From: Piper betle
Taxonomy: Eukaryota; Streptophyta; Magnoliopsida; Piperales; Piperaceae
Length of the DNA stretch: 64,000 nt
Assembly (NCBI GenBank): GCA_033002965.1
Contig: JAURVB010012406.1
Location: 26,333 to 90,332, forward strand
Direction of reading: 5' to 3'
Shown here piece after piece: positions 37,381-48,476 of the stretch. Position 1 is the stretch's first letter. Every line of letters begins with the position of its first letter. Made by a program: the position numbers and the translations under genes. Under the pieces are notes generated by a model that saw only the letters and a list, made by a program, of their open reading frames with translations, did not search any database and was not told the DNA's origin.

Positions 37381-40019
37381 TATATATATATATATATGTA
37401 TATATTCGACGCGGTGGGATCGAACGTTGGTATCCATGAATTTATTTAAATTATTTACCCGCTACCCGGTTAATTATCAATTACCCGGTCAAGTGGAAAG
37501 TATTAGTTAACCGGTTAAGTATTTTTACCCGGTTAAGTAAACCATACCATTTAACCGTTTAAACTAGTAAAGTGAACCGTATCACTTACCCATTTACCCG
37601 GCAACGAAGTGTGTTTTCATAAACCCTAGGCCTTCTTTCATTTTATAAGGAGAAGGAGGGGGGCGTCATGCACATAAGCTCCTTGGACAAACGCCGGCTT
37701 CCCCATTGTTTTGGTAAGTTTCTTCCTCTCTTCTTCTTAGTTTGCATGCATACATATGATCAAAGATTATAATACAAGATAATCATGGAAACCAAGACCT
37801 GAAATCAACAAGAAAAAGGGAGGATGTAACTGGATTAGAACCAGGAATTCACCCACGAACATAAGTTGCTGCCGTGCAGCAATTCTTGTGTGTTTGTGAT
37901 TAATTACAGCAACAAGTCATAATCTTTTGCTAATCAGTTGCTGCATCAACGTCCTTACTCATGTTGTAGTAATTAAAGGTGAGATTTCATAGAATTTACA
38001 GCCAAGGATGGTAGCACGTCCTGCTGAATTGCAGCAACAGCACCATGGCGTTTGTGTCACGACCAGTTGCATATACCACGCTGTAGGGTAGTGTTTCTCT
38101 TCTTCTGGGCGTTGGGTTGTTGTGCGGGAAGAAGGGGACGCGTGGGGCGGTGCTGCTGGCCACGTCTGAGTCGCCATAGCAGCAGGTCGAGGTCGCCATG
38201 GCTGCTGGTTCGTCGCTGTGGTGGTGCAGTCGCCCTTTGATTGTTGCTGCTAATTTGGTTGCTAGGAAAGGGAGACAATGGGTGAAGGATAGGATCTAGA
38301 TTTTGGTCGAAGAGAAGAGCTTGGTGCTGGTTTTGGGTGAAGAGAAGAATGGTGACGGGAAGAAGAAGAAGAAGAAGAAGAGAAGAATGGCAGTTTTGTA
38401 ATTTCGGGTTGACTCGATATGGGTTGAGTTAAAAATCATAATAATAATACCAACTCGTGTTAAAATCATTGAAATAATTAATTTAAAGGAATATGAGTTA
38501 AGTGGTCAAAATAATAAATTTATAAATTATTACATGAAATTAATAAATTTCGATCACGATAAACGGTAATTAATTAATCGGCTAATTAAAAGCAATTAAC
38601 TTAAATTGAAGGGTTATGAGGAATATTTAATAGAGACTTCACCTTTATCATATAAAAGTTATATTTGATAAATAAAACGATTATTCTTATAATAAATTCG
38701 TAAAGTAAAATAATGGATCAATAAAAGATAATCGCGTAGAAATTACGCGATAGCATAATTAATTAAATAAAGAAGTGTTGAACCTTATCGAATTAAATAA
38801 ATTAATTAATGTGGCATATATTAAATATTTAGTTGCATGCATTTTCGACGCGAGTAAAATTATACTAATGTATAATTTTATGCCCCGTTCATATTAGGGT
38901 TAGCGGATTACAGTCGGACGAACCCGCAAGTCAGGTACGTATAATAGGTAGAACATCGTATTTTCCTTGTTGGTAGCCTAGGTCGGCCTGAGCCCAGATT
39001 CGACCACCATGCACGAAGTGCAACCGGGGTTAAAGAATTGACTCAGTCCGACACTGGGTCGTGTTATGTGTGAGAATCTTGTAATGCATCGATATTGTTT
39101 TGGAGTAGTGATAGCCGCCCCATAAAAAGGCTACGGCCGGGGTGAGTGAGGCACAACGATTCCTCCATCGCACTAGAGTGCAGTGATTGCCGCCCCATAA
39201 AAAGGCTACGGCCGGGGTGTGTGAGGCACTGGCACTGAGTGCAGTGATAGCCGCCCCATAAAAGGCTACGGCCGGGTGTGTGAGGCACTGGCACTAGAGT
39301 TGGCAGTGAGAGCTTCCCCACAAACGGGGCATAGCGATCACCTGAGTGCAGTGATAGCCACCCCACAAAAAGGCTACGGCCGGGGTGTGCAAGGCATTGG
39401 CACTGGAGTGCAGTGATAGCCTCCCCATAAAAAGGCTACGGCCGGGGTGTGCGAGGCACTGGCACTAGAATTGGTAGTGAGAGCTTCCCCACAAACGGGG
39501 CATAGCAATCACCCGAGTGCAGTGATAGCTACCCCACAAAAAGGCTACGGCCGGGGTGTGCGAGGCACTGGCACTGGAGACGGTAGTGGTAGCCTCCCCA
39601 TAAAAAGGCTACGGCCGGGGTGTGCAGATCACAGCGAACACCTCCTCCGCATTGTTTTGGAGTATAGCGGAATCGCTCCACCGCATATTAAAATAAATAT
39701 ATGAAAATGGTGGAATGTACTTGTTTGTTTTATCTATTATACTACTTAGTGTTGTAATCACTAACGCGGAATTGCCTCCGCAGGTGTGCAGATCCGAGAT
39801 TAGATGATTGACAACTAGAGCATGGAGCAAAGTAATATGAGGACTCCTTTTTGTTATTTAATTGAGGAATAAGTGTGGCTGCTGGGAAACGGTCCAAGAC
39901 TGTGGGATTTTATTATAAGTTATGATTTCTAATAATGTTTGACATAATTGCTTTAATTTTGAGTAACACCTAGCCAGTTAGGTCCACAATATTATCATGA
40001 AAAATGGCGGGTCGTTACA
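37341..40019 (+). mobile_element. Solo LTR of a second long-LTR family
   Basis: It runs from TGTAAAGACCCGG to TCGTTACA, 2,679 bp, with TSD AGATC/GGATC (37336-37340, 40020-40024; 4 of 5). It differs from the other long LTRs but has the same TG..CA ends. It contains an AAAT/TA microsatellite (37356-37400), an AAG run (about 38363-38383), an ATGGCAGTTTTGTAATT...TTGACTCGAT word near 38388-38420, and a tandem array at 39105-39625. Confidence 0.8.
39105..39625. repeat. Tandem repeat array in second-family LTR
   Basis: About eight imperfect units built on GTGATAGCCGCCCCATAAAA then GGCTACGGCCGGGGTGTG. Two interleaved variant units carry GAGAGCTTCCCCACAAACGG. Confidence 0.85.
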
Positions 40020-40169
40020 GGATCCCTCAACTTAGTCCCACATCTAATACCTACTGGGAGAAGATCCTGTTTATAAGTGGGAATGGACTATAGATCTTTA
40101 ACTTTCAGGGTACCCATTTTAAAGAAATGACTTGGCCCATTACGTTGCACTTTGGGCTGGGTCATTATA

Positions 40170-40442
40170 AATGGTCGTCAAGTGAAGATTGTTGATCGTC
40201 AAGTGAAGACCCTCAAGTGTAAGCATGTTCCCTTAGTACGAGTGTAGTGGAATCGACGAGGAGTTGACGAATCTACATGGGAGCGTGAGGATGAGATCAG
40301 GGAGGTATCCTAAGTTGTTCAAGTAGCCAGCTTCTGGACTAGGTACTCCAGCTTCCAACCTCGATTACAGTTTGCAGTATTATGTTTGATGCCTCTCTTG
40401 ATTTAAAATTTCGGGGTCGAAATTTTTATAAGGAGAGAAGGT
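40170..40442 (+). pseudogene. Integrase C-terminus with chromodomain-like tail, and PPT
   Basis: The frame reads ESTWEREDEIREV near 40268-40310, matching the tail (EATWE.E..M) seen at the pol C-terminus of Del/Tekay-type elements. A purine tract AAGGAGAGAAGGT at 40430-40442 abuts the 3' LTR and is the probable plus-strand primer. Confidence 0.7.
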
Positions 40443-43156
40443 TGTAAAACCCATTACTTGAGTCAGGGTTTTATAGTCGTTAGCCAGTCGGTTCAACAGT
40501 GGTTTGAGTCAGTTTAGTTTTTAGGATACATGCGCGGGGCGAGGCCGATTGTATGCACGTGCTATGTAGGTTCGTGTATACCCAAGTATTCGATGATAGG
40601 GTCAAATACGCATCAGCAGAGTGAGTTATTAGTAGATATGAGAATATATAGTTGATGGTTTTGTTTTTTGTTTTTCATTTTGTAACCGTAGACTTATTTC
40701 AGGCCGAATAACGTATTAAAATGTGTTATATCATATTCAAGTGGGTTATTTGTTATTAAATATGGCATTTGGATGTTGTAGTGTTTGTTTTATTTTATGG
40801 GATTTTTCCCAATTTTTTGGATTTTTTAAAGATTTATTACGAGTTAGTATCATTTTTTACTTACGTCAGAGTCGAGTCAACTATTATTTACGATATTGCC
40901 GTTGACCTATTTTTTTCATCCCGGCACTTCTCTCCCCCAAACACTCACCCTCGACGTCGCCTCCCATGCGTGTCGCCGTCACCGCCGTGGATGTCGCCTC
41001 ACCGCCAATTGATGCCATCCAGCCCCACTGTGCCGTCTCCGTTTCATCTCAACCACTCCCACCCACCGTCCAGCCACTGCGATGCCGGAATCGCCCCACG
41101 ATTGTGCCGCCGCTCCCCACGCGATACTACCGCCTTTCATGCCGTTCTGCCGCTGCCGTGATGTCGATGCCCTCCCCTTGACCTCACCTTCTTAGGGCTC
41201 CGAATTTGAGCCTCGAACCGTACGACAAAGCCCTAGCCGTTGCTAACTGCCTATGATGCGCGAGGTATAATTTGTTTTAAATTAATTATTTAAAGGTAAA
41301 GATTATTAGTACAACATGCTAGGATGCTAGGATTGAATGATTGATGTGTTAGATATTTTTATGTTAATAAAAATATGAATATGTGTGATTGTGTGATATT
41401 AAAACAAATGCTAAAGAATTAATTAGGTAGACTAAATAAGTGTTGTAATCTTAATACAGCGTAGAGTAGGAAAGCTTATATTGATTATTATTGATGTGTG
41501 TTGATTGATGCATGGGTGATGTGAGTATGTTATAGGATTGTGTATGCATCATGATCGGGGGTTGGTATTTAGTTTTGATATGTAGGTACAGAGTAAGAGC
41601 TTGCCACCTAAGCACGTGGACACACTTAAAGCTTCCACCAGGTCCGTTAGGACATGCTTCTCAGGTTTTATCGCTCCATTCTATCGGTGATTTGATTTCT
41701 AGATCGTCGGACGTGTCAGGTGGATGATTTATCGGACCCCACCTAGCACGGGTAATCTAGTCGATTATTTTTCGAAATTAATATCTCTCGAGGATGAGAT
41801 CCCTTAAGTTTGTTTTTGAAAATAAAATCCACCTCAAGTTGCCTTCGGGCCTATTATAATAAATCATGTCCTAGCCCTATAAATAGTTTTTATTGAGTTT
41901 TCAGTGAGGCGAGAAAAGGTGAATCGACTCGCACGTACCACGAGTTGGTGCACGTGCCAGTCAAAGTGGGCTTTGGATTAGTGTGCAGACTGTTCTATTC
42001 CCGAGGGATCCTGATAATTACACGTTTGAGTGCCTCACACCTGGAGGACGTGGAGATGTACGGGTACTATTAAGTACAGTGTGTGTCCAGACTCATGGTT
42101 CAAAGAGTACTGAAGGCGCATGCCTGAGAGTATTCAGCCTACGTGCTCAAAGCTAGGAGAAATATGGAGGTCTAAAGAGGGCTTAGGACACAGGTTTGTC
42201 AAGAGTCGGATTAGAAAAGTATTGCCTAAAGTGGCATAGTATCAGTTAGATCGGGACGCTATTGAGTCAGCTGCTCAATGGCTCCTCTATAGTTACCCTT
42301 ATGAGAGTTTTGAGGATGATTGTTTGCTTTCCATGAGAGTTAGCTCTCATGTTTCAGTTTGATATTATTATTTTCGAACCAGTGACAATCATTGCTGACG
42401 TTTTCTTATTATATATGTAGGTGAAGAATATGAATGGCTATGCCGGCCTTGATGAATGAGTAGCGATTGCATTACACATACATACCTGGCACTGTGTCGA
42501 CTTTTGTGTATGATGTGATGTGGTTTGAATGATACTTGCGGATATACATGTTTGTGTATATGTGAATGTGTTTGTGAGGCTGCTCGTATGCCTGATAAAA
42601 ATATTTGGACTTATTTTAGAAATGTTCTGGAAATGTTTTGAGAAACGTTCTAAATGTTCAGGAATGATTTGCTATGCTAAGATGAAAATAACCAAATGTG
42701 ATGAGCATGATTTACAGGTGGGACGAGACCCTGACTGCGACGTGTGTTGATGTTTTAAATCATATTGTGGTGAAAACTATTATTTTTATATATACTATAT
42801 TGTGCCTTATTTTAATAGGTCATCCCCTTATTGTACGTTTAAGACCATCCCCTTATTGCACTTTTAGGGAAGATTTTGTCCGTTTTACTCCAGAATTTTA
42901 CGCAAATTTTGTTTACTATTTTAATTATTTTTGGTGTGACCATTATCATGACATTTATATAGTATCCTGTTAGGGTGTTGCATCTTATTCATACATTGTT
43001 TGCGTATTAGCGACGTGCTCCATCTTGAGACGTCAAGAGGGTTATATCGTAACCGTTTAGGTTTTTTAGTCAATTACATTAATCGGTTTACCAGTAGGTC
43101 GATCTATTGTAACAGTTCCGGTCCGGGTTGAGAGTGAACCAGATTGAGGTGTTAAA
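40443..43156 (+). repeat. 3' LTR of full-length gypsy element
   Basis: It runs from TGTAAAACCC to GTTAAA (terminal CA changed), followed by TTACC. Hairpins lie at 41712-41750 and 42332-42351. It has lost part of the GC-rich block relative to the 5' LTR. Confidence 0.92.
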
Positions 43157-43211
43157 TTACCTATCAAATTATGCACATGTATCATTGACGCTTCATTAGA
43201 GTGGGTGCAAG

Positions 43212-43400
43212 CACTACGAAAAAGGCTTTACTCCCCACCCCACGTTTTAAAACGTGGGGAAAGATGTAAAAACGTGGAGAAGGCTTTTTCCCCACGCCCC
43301 AGGCCGTGGCGAACAGGACGTGGGGTTGAGTCTCGTGGAGAGACTGCTGCAGTTTTTATTTCACTCAAACGTGGAGAAAATCTCTCCACGATTTCTTCAA
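43212..43400 (+). mobile_element. CACTA-type transposon terminus
   Basis: CACTACGAAAAAGGC is followed by repeated ACGTGGGG/ACGTGGAGA words in both orientations, including a perfect 22-bp palindrome at 43238-43259 (CCCCACGTTTT plus its reverse complement). This is the pattern of a CACTA (En/Spm) end with subterminal repeats. I found no partner end (TTTTTCGTAGTG) and no transposase in the window. Confidence 0.55.
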
Positions 43401-46400
43401 AATTATTATTATTTTTTCAAAATCACCATTTTTTCAAATATATAATTAATAACATGACAGAAATAACTACAAATCTGGCATAAATCTATTATAGTTGAAC
43501 TAAATCTATAATTAAAAGTTGTAACTGTTCACACAATTAAATTAAAATATTATATAAAATTTAAAGTTTTAATAACAGTTCATGTATTTAAAACTGAACT
43601 TAAACTGCCTTAAAAAGGAAAAACTGCTCTAAATATGATATTTGTGACAAAAATTAATCAATTTGGACATTGATTTAGAGATCTTCAAATAAAATCCTTC
43701 TTGAACCCATTCAAAACCATATATTTATTTCAGACTTAATCTTTTTCCATCAAATGACCTGCAAAAAAAAATGCAAACAAGAACAATCTCATAATTAAGT
43801 ATTAAATACAGATGCACAATTTTAACAGTAGATTACTGACAGACTTGTACATCAGACAGTTCCTAATAAGAACAATTAAACAAAATTGTCATATTGTTTA
43901 TTAACTTCTTTAACTCTTTCAATAACTTCCTCTCAATTCGTAAATGATTTTTTTAAAAAATACAGTTTTATTTGACTTACATACAATTTCAAGAGACAAT
44001 TACTAATTAATCAAAGGTGTGATAAAAACCAGATACCATTGAGAAATTCTTCATTATAACTAATCCAACTTCAAATTCGTTATAACAATCATGAACAAAC
44101 AGCTACAAGTGCAAGTCTTTTTACTGTAACTTATCCGGATTTATCATAAAATCGATCAAGGCCAAGCACTTCACATCAACAATTGGTGAAAAACATCATG
44201 TCCATCAATTGAAACAAACTAACCTCATTCAACACACAAAAAAATCTGCATTAGCAGCAAAATCGATATCACAAGCAAGAATTGTCAAAGAAATCGCAAT
44301 ACCTGGGTGGAAAACCATGAAAATATTTGTAATATAACTCAATATCTGTGGTATTAGAAGTCGAAAACAGATGCCAATGGTATTCCTTGTTTCTCTAGCA
44401 ACACTGCTTGTCGGCAAACTGGGTTCTACAGCTAATGGAAAAACATTTGCTTGAGCCAAGACTTTGTTGTTGTGTTTGTGCTAGTCTGTCTTTGTTAAGG
44501 TGCAAGCAAATTTATGTACAGGTGAGTCAGAAGCCATGTTGTGCAAGTGTTGGCATCATAGCTCCAAAATCATACAAGAGAACACAGCCAGAGAGGGACT
44601 TTTGTTACAAACCCAAAAAAACCCTCAAAAACATTGTCAGATAACTTCAACAACACTGCTGCAAAAAAAATCAAGCCTAATAAGAAGCTAACATAGGAGA
44701 GGCCTAAGAATGTACCTCAAAAGCAGAAAACTTTATCTAGAAATATTGGGTGGGTAAGAAGATGATCCACTAGGACCTGCTAAGCATGTATACCAAAAAT
44801 TATGAATTGAAAACAAGTTATAAATTTAACTAAGTGACTCGTATGGTAACTAAAAAAATACTTTTAGATTTTACAAAAGAATAATATATGTTTAACAATC
44901 AATATGAATATTTGATTATTGGAGATAGAAATGCACCTCCAAGTAAATATGTTATGTTAACATTGCCGGTTCTCCTCCTCTAGCCCTCTCAGTTCGTGTC
45001 CCTATAAAAAATGAGAAATGATGCTATAATTTGATAAAATAAATGTTATACATTACATAATAAGAAAAAATTGATAATTGACTATTTTAAGGTAGTCCAA
45101 ACCATAAAAGGAGATCTCAATTGATGATCGGATTTAAAATCTGCTTCCAAGTATGCAATATAGCCCTGCAATAGAAAAAAATTTAAACAAGGAGATTTGA
45201 AATCTGTTTCCAGAGGTCCACTAACAAACAAAGTTTCGAAGATGTATTTGATTTCTATAGGTTGCTGAAATTATACATTTGAAAATGAAATTGCCATCTC
45301 TTAATAACTGCATCTCTTAATGGCTTGGGATATTTTAAGCTGCCTTCTATAAGCCTTCGTGCAATACTCATGAGTAGAACAAAGCTATCCAATTCAATGA
45401 TTCACAGGTCAATTTACAGCAAAGACTACCATTTTGCAACACTATATACCGACAACAAAGCAAAATAAAAACACCTCTTCCACTTCTGGGAAAACAACGC
45501 CATAAACAACAGAAATAGAAACAAGCTTTGAAAAAAAAATTGAGATGACATAAAACATTAAAGATGATCCTATAATAAAATCCAATAAAACCTCACTTTC
45601 AGGCTTACCTTTAGAACAAACAAACTCAAGAATTCCAAAGCGTCTCTAATCACCTCTTCCAAATTCCACGCCTAATAACAGGGCCACCAAGCTAGATGAT
45701 CGTCAACAACCAAGTCTCTCTCTGCGCATACATAAACACGTAGTCAAGCAAAAACATCAAATAAAAGCAATCACCTTATTTTTTTATTGAATCAAAATGA
45801 AAAATCAACTGCTCAGAAATGCTAAATATAGCTTAAATTTAAAGAGACATACCATCAATAATTCCTTGCTAATCATCTTATTTACAGTGTATTTGATGAT
45901 AGTCAGTGGGTGATTTGATTTTATTTGTGCAATTTGAAATATAATTACATTAGAGGAGTGCAGTTCAGTGTCAAACTATGCACTTAAAAATTGTCAAGGG
46001 TTACAATAAATTCAATTTTCACGATAGCTATGCATCTTTATGTTCTTGAAAACACCGTATGACCAACTCTGGAAAAAAGTTACCATGATTTGCAAAAAAA
46101 TACTGGCAAAAAACATAAAAGTAGGTCAACAAGCCTCCATAAGAGAACAAATAATTAAATGCTTCACATACAAAAACAAGTTCGACTTACTGAAATGGTT
46201 AATTAATTTAGGTAAATAAAGTCAGAATCATCCCAATTCTCATTGTGATGTTACCTGCAAATTCCTTTTTAACCGAAACAAGAAAGCCCGCAACAAGAAA
46301 GAGCCAAAGAAAGTCATGGACCTCCCATTGCCATGTTTACAAATATTTCCTTTTTTAAAAAAAATATCTGTACACTCCATTCCCCATTTGAGCTTTACGA

Positions 46401-47100
46401 TTAATCAGGAATGGGTTAGGGTTTACAGGAGTCTGCCATTGCTAAACAATACATAATTGAAAAAATAGTTAATAGTCATCAAATGTGACATGGAAGCATA
46501 GAATGAATAATGCATGCACTAAGTTATCTTCTTAGAACAAACGAGAAACAAAAAATTATAAATAAACAACCCTTCCTAATGAGCAATGTATCAAAATATC
46601 ATAAGCTGCTCCAGTCAGATTTCTAGTCCGTAACATGAAAAGCTCTAAATGTACATGAGTTTCACCCTCATAAAACAAGCACAACAGCAAAAACACCAAC
46701 CCAGAATTAAGCAGAACACAACACTCGCAACATACGTCCATGAACAACAAGCACAACGACACGAACAGCACCAGAACATCAAAGAATTCAGACATCATCA
46801 TCCTCATCATCTACAACAACAACACCACTACGAAAACAACAACAGAACAAAGCTTAACGAATCTCAAAGAAGGAAGGAGAACAGCGGACATACTTCTCCA
46901 TGCCACCCTCGTTCGAAGCTGGGCTGCCTTCGGAATCTGCAACAAACCAAACCCCGTGACAATTCAAGAGGAGCTGCCAACCTTTTCTCCACGAATCTAA
47001 CCGTGGAAAGAATTAGACGTGAAGAAAAGTTTCCTTTTCTAAATCACATGGTGTTGCTTTGGTCATGATTCTTGGAAGTATTAATTTCTGATGTACAGAT
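43400..47100. other. AT-rich stretch without recognisable gene
   Basis: May be interior of the CACTA element or ordinary spacer. Minus-strand frames at 44229-44459 and 46556-46810 look hydrophobic or low-complexity and match nothing known to me. A minus-strand acceptor-like TTTGGTTTGTTGCAG near 46940 is followed by a short open stretch, but no chain of exons can be built. Confidence 0.35.
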
Positions 47101-47105
47101 GTATT

Positions 47106-47547
47106 TGTTGAAATTGGACATAAATATATACATGAATCAGGAATTGTATCATATGTTATTATATAAGGTTGGCTAAATTAAATTGATCTACTAAAGTTTA
47201 AGGGTTATGAGCCATAAATTAAAGTGTGGAATTTAATGAGAAAAGTGTGGAATTTAATGTGTAGATACCTTTTCATAAATTCTCTTTCGTAATGGGTGGA
47301 ATTGAATTTATGGAACTAAGGCTATAAATAAGGAGGTTATGGTCCCTGAATTCATATCTGGTTTTCGTTCTGGTATCCCATTGTCCAGAACTTTGGTTTA
47401 GAAAACTAGTCTTGAATTTGGAAGATCCAAAACCTAAGTGATCAAGACTCTAGATTTCTTTATGGCTTCAGGTACGCTTCCGCTATTTTATTTATCTAGT
47501 TTAATTTCTCTCGATAATTTGATATGAAATCTAAATAAAGTCTATCA
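47106..47547 (+). repeat. 5' LTR of copia element
   Basis: Contains TATAAATA at 47323-47330 and AATAAA at 47534-47539. An ATG at 47462 is the first after the expected start of transcription, and an excellent splice donor CAG/GTACGC follows it at 47472. Confidence 0.95.
47462..47471 (+). CDS. Putative gag first exon inside the 5' LTR
   Basis: ATGGCTTCAG followed by GTACGC. Joining it to the acceptor at 48475-48476 (TTTTGGCTTCAG) puts this ATG in frame with gag at 48477. The gag frame itself has no ATG before the one near 48522, and upstream it hits a stop at 48443. Inference from sequence only. Confidence 0.55.
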
Positions 47548-47549
47548 AG

Positions 47550-47562
47550 CGGCATCAGAGCC
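47550..47562 (+). other. Primer binding site of copia element
   Basis: GGCATCAGAGCC just after the 5' LTR, close to the usual initiator tRNA-Met site TGGTATCAGAGC. Confidence 0.75.
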
Positions 47563-47851
47563 ACCTTCATATCAAATTATTGAGACTTAGGTTTTATTTT
47601 ATAAATTTTTGTGGGATTTAATCCCAAAATTTAGGTCCTCTTTTGGTAACATAACATGAGGAAAATAAAGTTACAAAAGGTTATAATTTTGGAAACTCCC
47701 ACATAAAGATATTTTTTATTTTATAACCTTTTGGTTAAGTCATTATTAATATTTTAAAATTTATTAAGGACTACAATATGCTGCCAAAGTAGCCTCTTTT
47801 GTGGAAATTAATTTATTTTTTAAATATTAAGACAGTTATGAGTATTTAATT

Positions 47852-48360
47852 CATGTGGATATTAATCGGCCAAAAGGAAGGTTAATGTTTGACAGAATTC
47901 TATATTCATATGTGGTAATAGGTATGGGACAATTATCAAGTGTCCATGTGGATGATAAATCGGCCAAAAGGAAGGTTTATTATTTGACAGGATTTATTGT
48001 TCATATTTTACTACACTAAAGACTCATTATTGTAATAAATATGGGATAATTATCAGGTTTCCATGTGGATAATAAATCGGCCAAAAGGAAGGTTTTTTAT
48101 CTGACAGGATTTATTATCCATATTTGATTATGACATTAAAATAATAAATATGGGATAATTATCAAGTTTCCATGTGGATAATAAATCGGCCAAAAGGAAG
48201 GTTTTTTATCTGACAGGATTTATTATCCATATTTGATTATGACATTAAAATAATAAATATGAGATAATTATTAGGTTTCCATGTGAATGATAAATCGGCC
48301 AAAAGGAAGGTTTATTATTTGACAGGATTTATTATCTATATTTTATTATTGCACTAAGAG
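47852..48360 (+). repeat. Tandem repeat array in copia leader/intron
   Basis: Five units begin with CATGTGGAT/CATGTGAAT at 47852, 47945, 48062, 48171 and 48280 (periods 93, 117, 109, 109). Each has AATCGGCCAAAAGGAAGGTT and a TTGACAGGATTTATT-like stretch. It lies between the PBS and gag, wholly inside the proposed intron. Confidence 0.9.
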
Positions 48361-48476
48361 TACCATTTACAAATTGATATTTCTGTCCAAAGACTAAATA
48401 TTGATGTTGTGCTAGGTATCTATTAATGGGATTAATAATTATTAATCTTATTGTGAGCATGTTGTTTTGGCTTCAG

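Larger units (their letters stand above)
37332..40169 (+). mobile_element. TRIM solo LTR split by a larger LTR
   Basis: TGTGAGATC at 37332-37340 is continued by CCTCAACTTAGTCCCACATC... at 40025 up to about 40169, and matches the TRIM LTR at 24550-24700. It sits inside the gypsy integrase C-terminal region and was then cut by the 37341-40019 LTR. Its own TSD is not clear. Confidence 0.65.
28887..43156 (+). mobile_element. Full-length decayed Ty3/gypsy element (Del/Tekay-like) with nested insertions
   Basis: LTRs at 28887-31794 and 40443-43156, near-TSD TTACG/TTACC (28882-28886, 43157-43161), an initiator-Met type PBS, and a PPT. The internal domain order gag-PR-RT-RH-IN is that of Ty3/gypsy, and the very long LTRs plus a chromodomain-like tail fit the Del/Tekay chromoviruses. 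Every coding part is broken by stops and shifts. Three later insertions lie inside: the AATCGG element, a TRIM LTR, and a second long LTR within that. The two LTRs have diverged visibly, so this is an old insertion. Confidence 0.9.

Noticed and set aside
37356..37400. AAAT/TA run as a regulatory site
   Set aside because: Plain microsatellite just inside the LTR start.
46838..46850. CACTACGAAAAC as the second CACTA end
   Set aside because: It has the same orientation as the first end rather than inverted, lies in a CAA/ACC-rich simple stretch and lacks subterminal repeats.
43400..47100. A multi-exon minus-strand gene
   Set aside because: Isolated splice-like sites and short frames could not be chained in phase, and no conserved motif was found.
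48467..48469. TTG as start codon of copia gag
   Set aside because: Unusual for a plant message. The LTR ATG with splice sites explains the missing ATG better; the ATG near 48522 remains a fallback.
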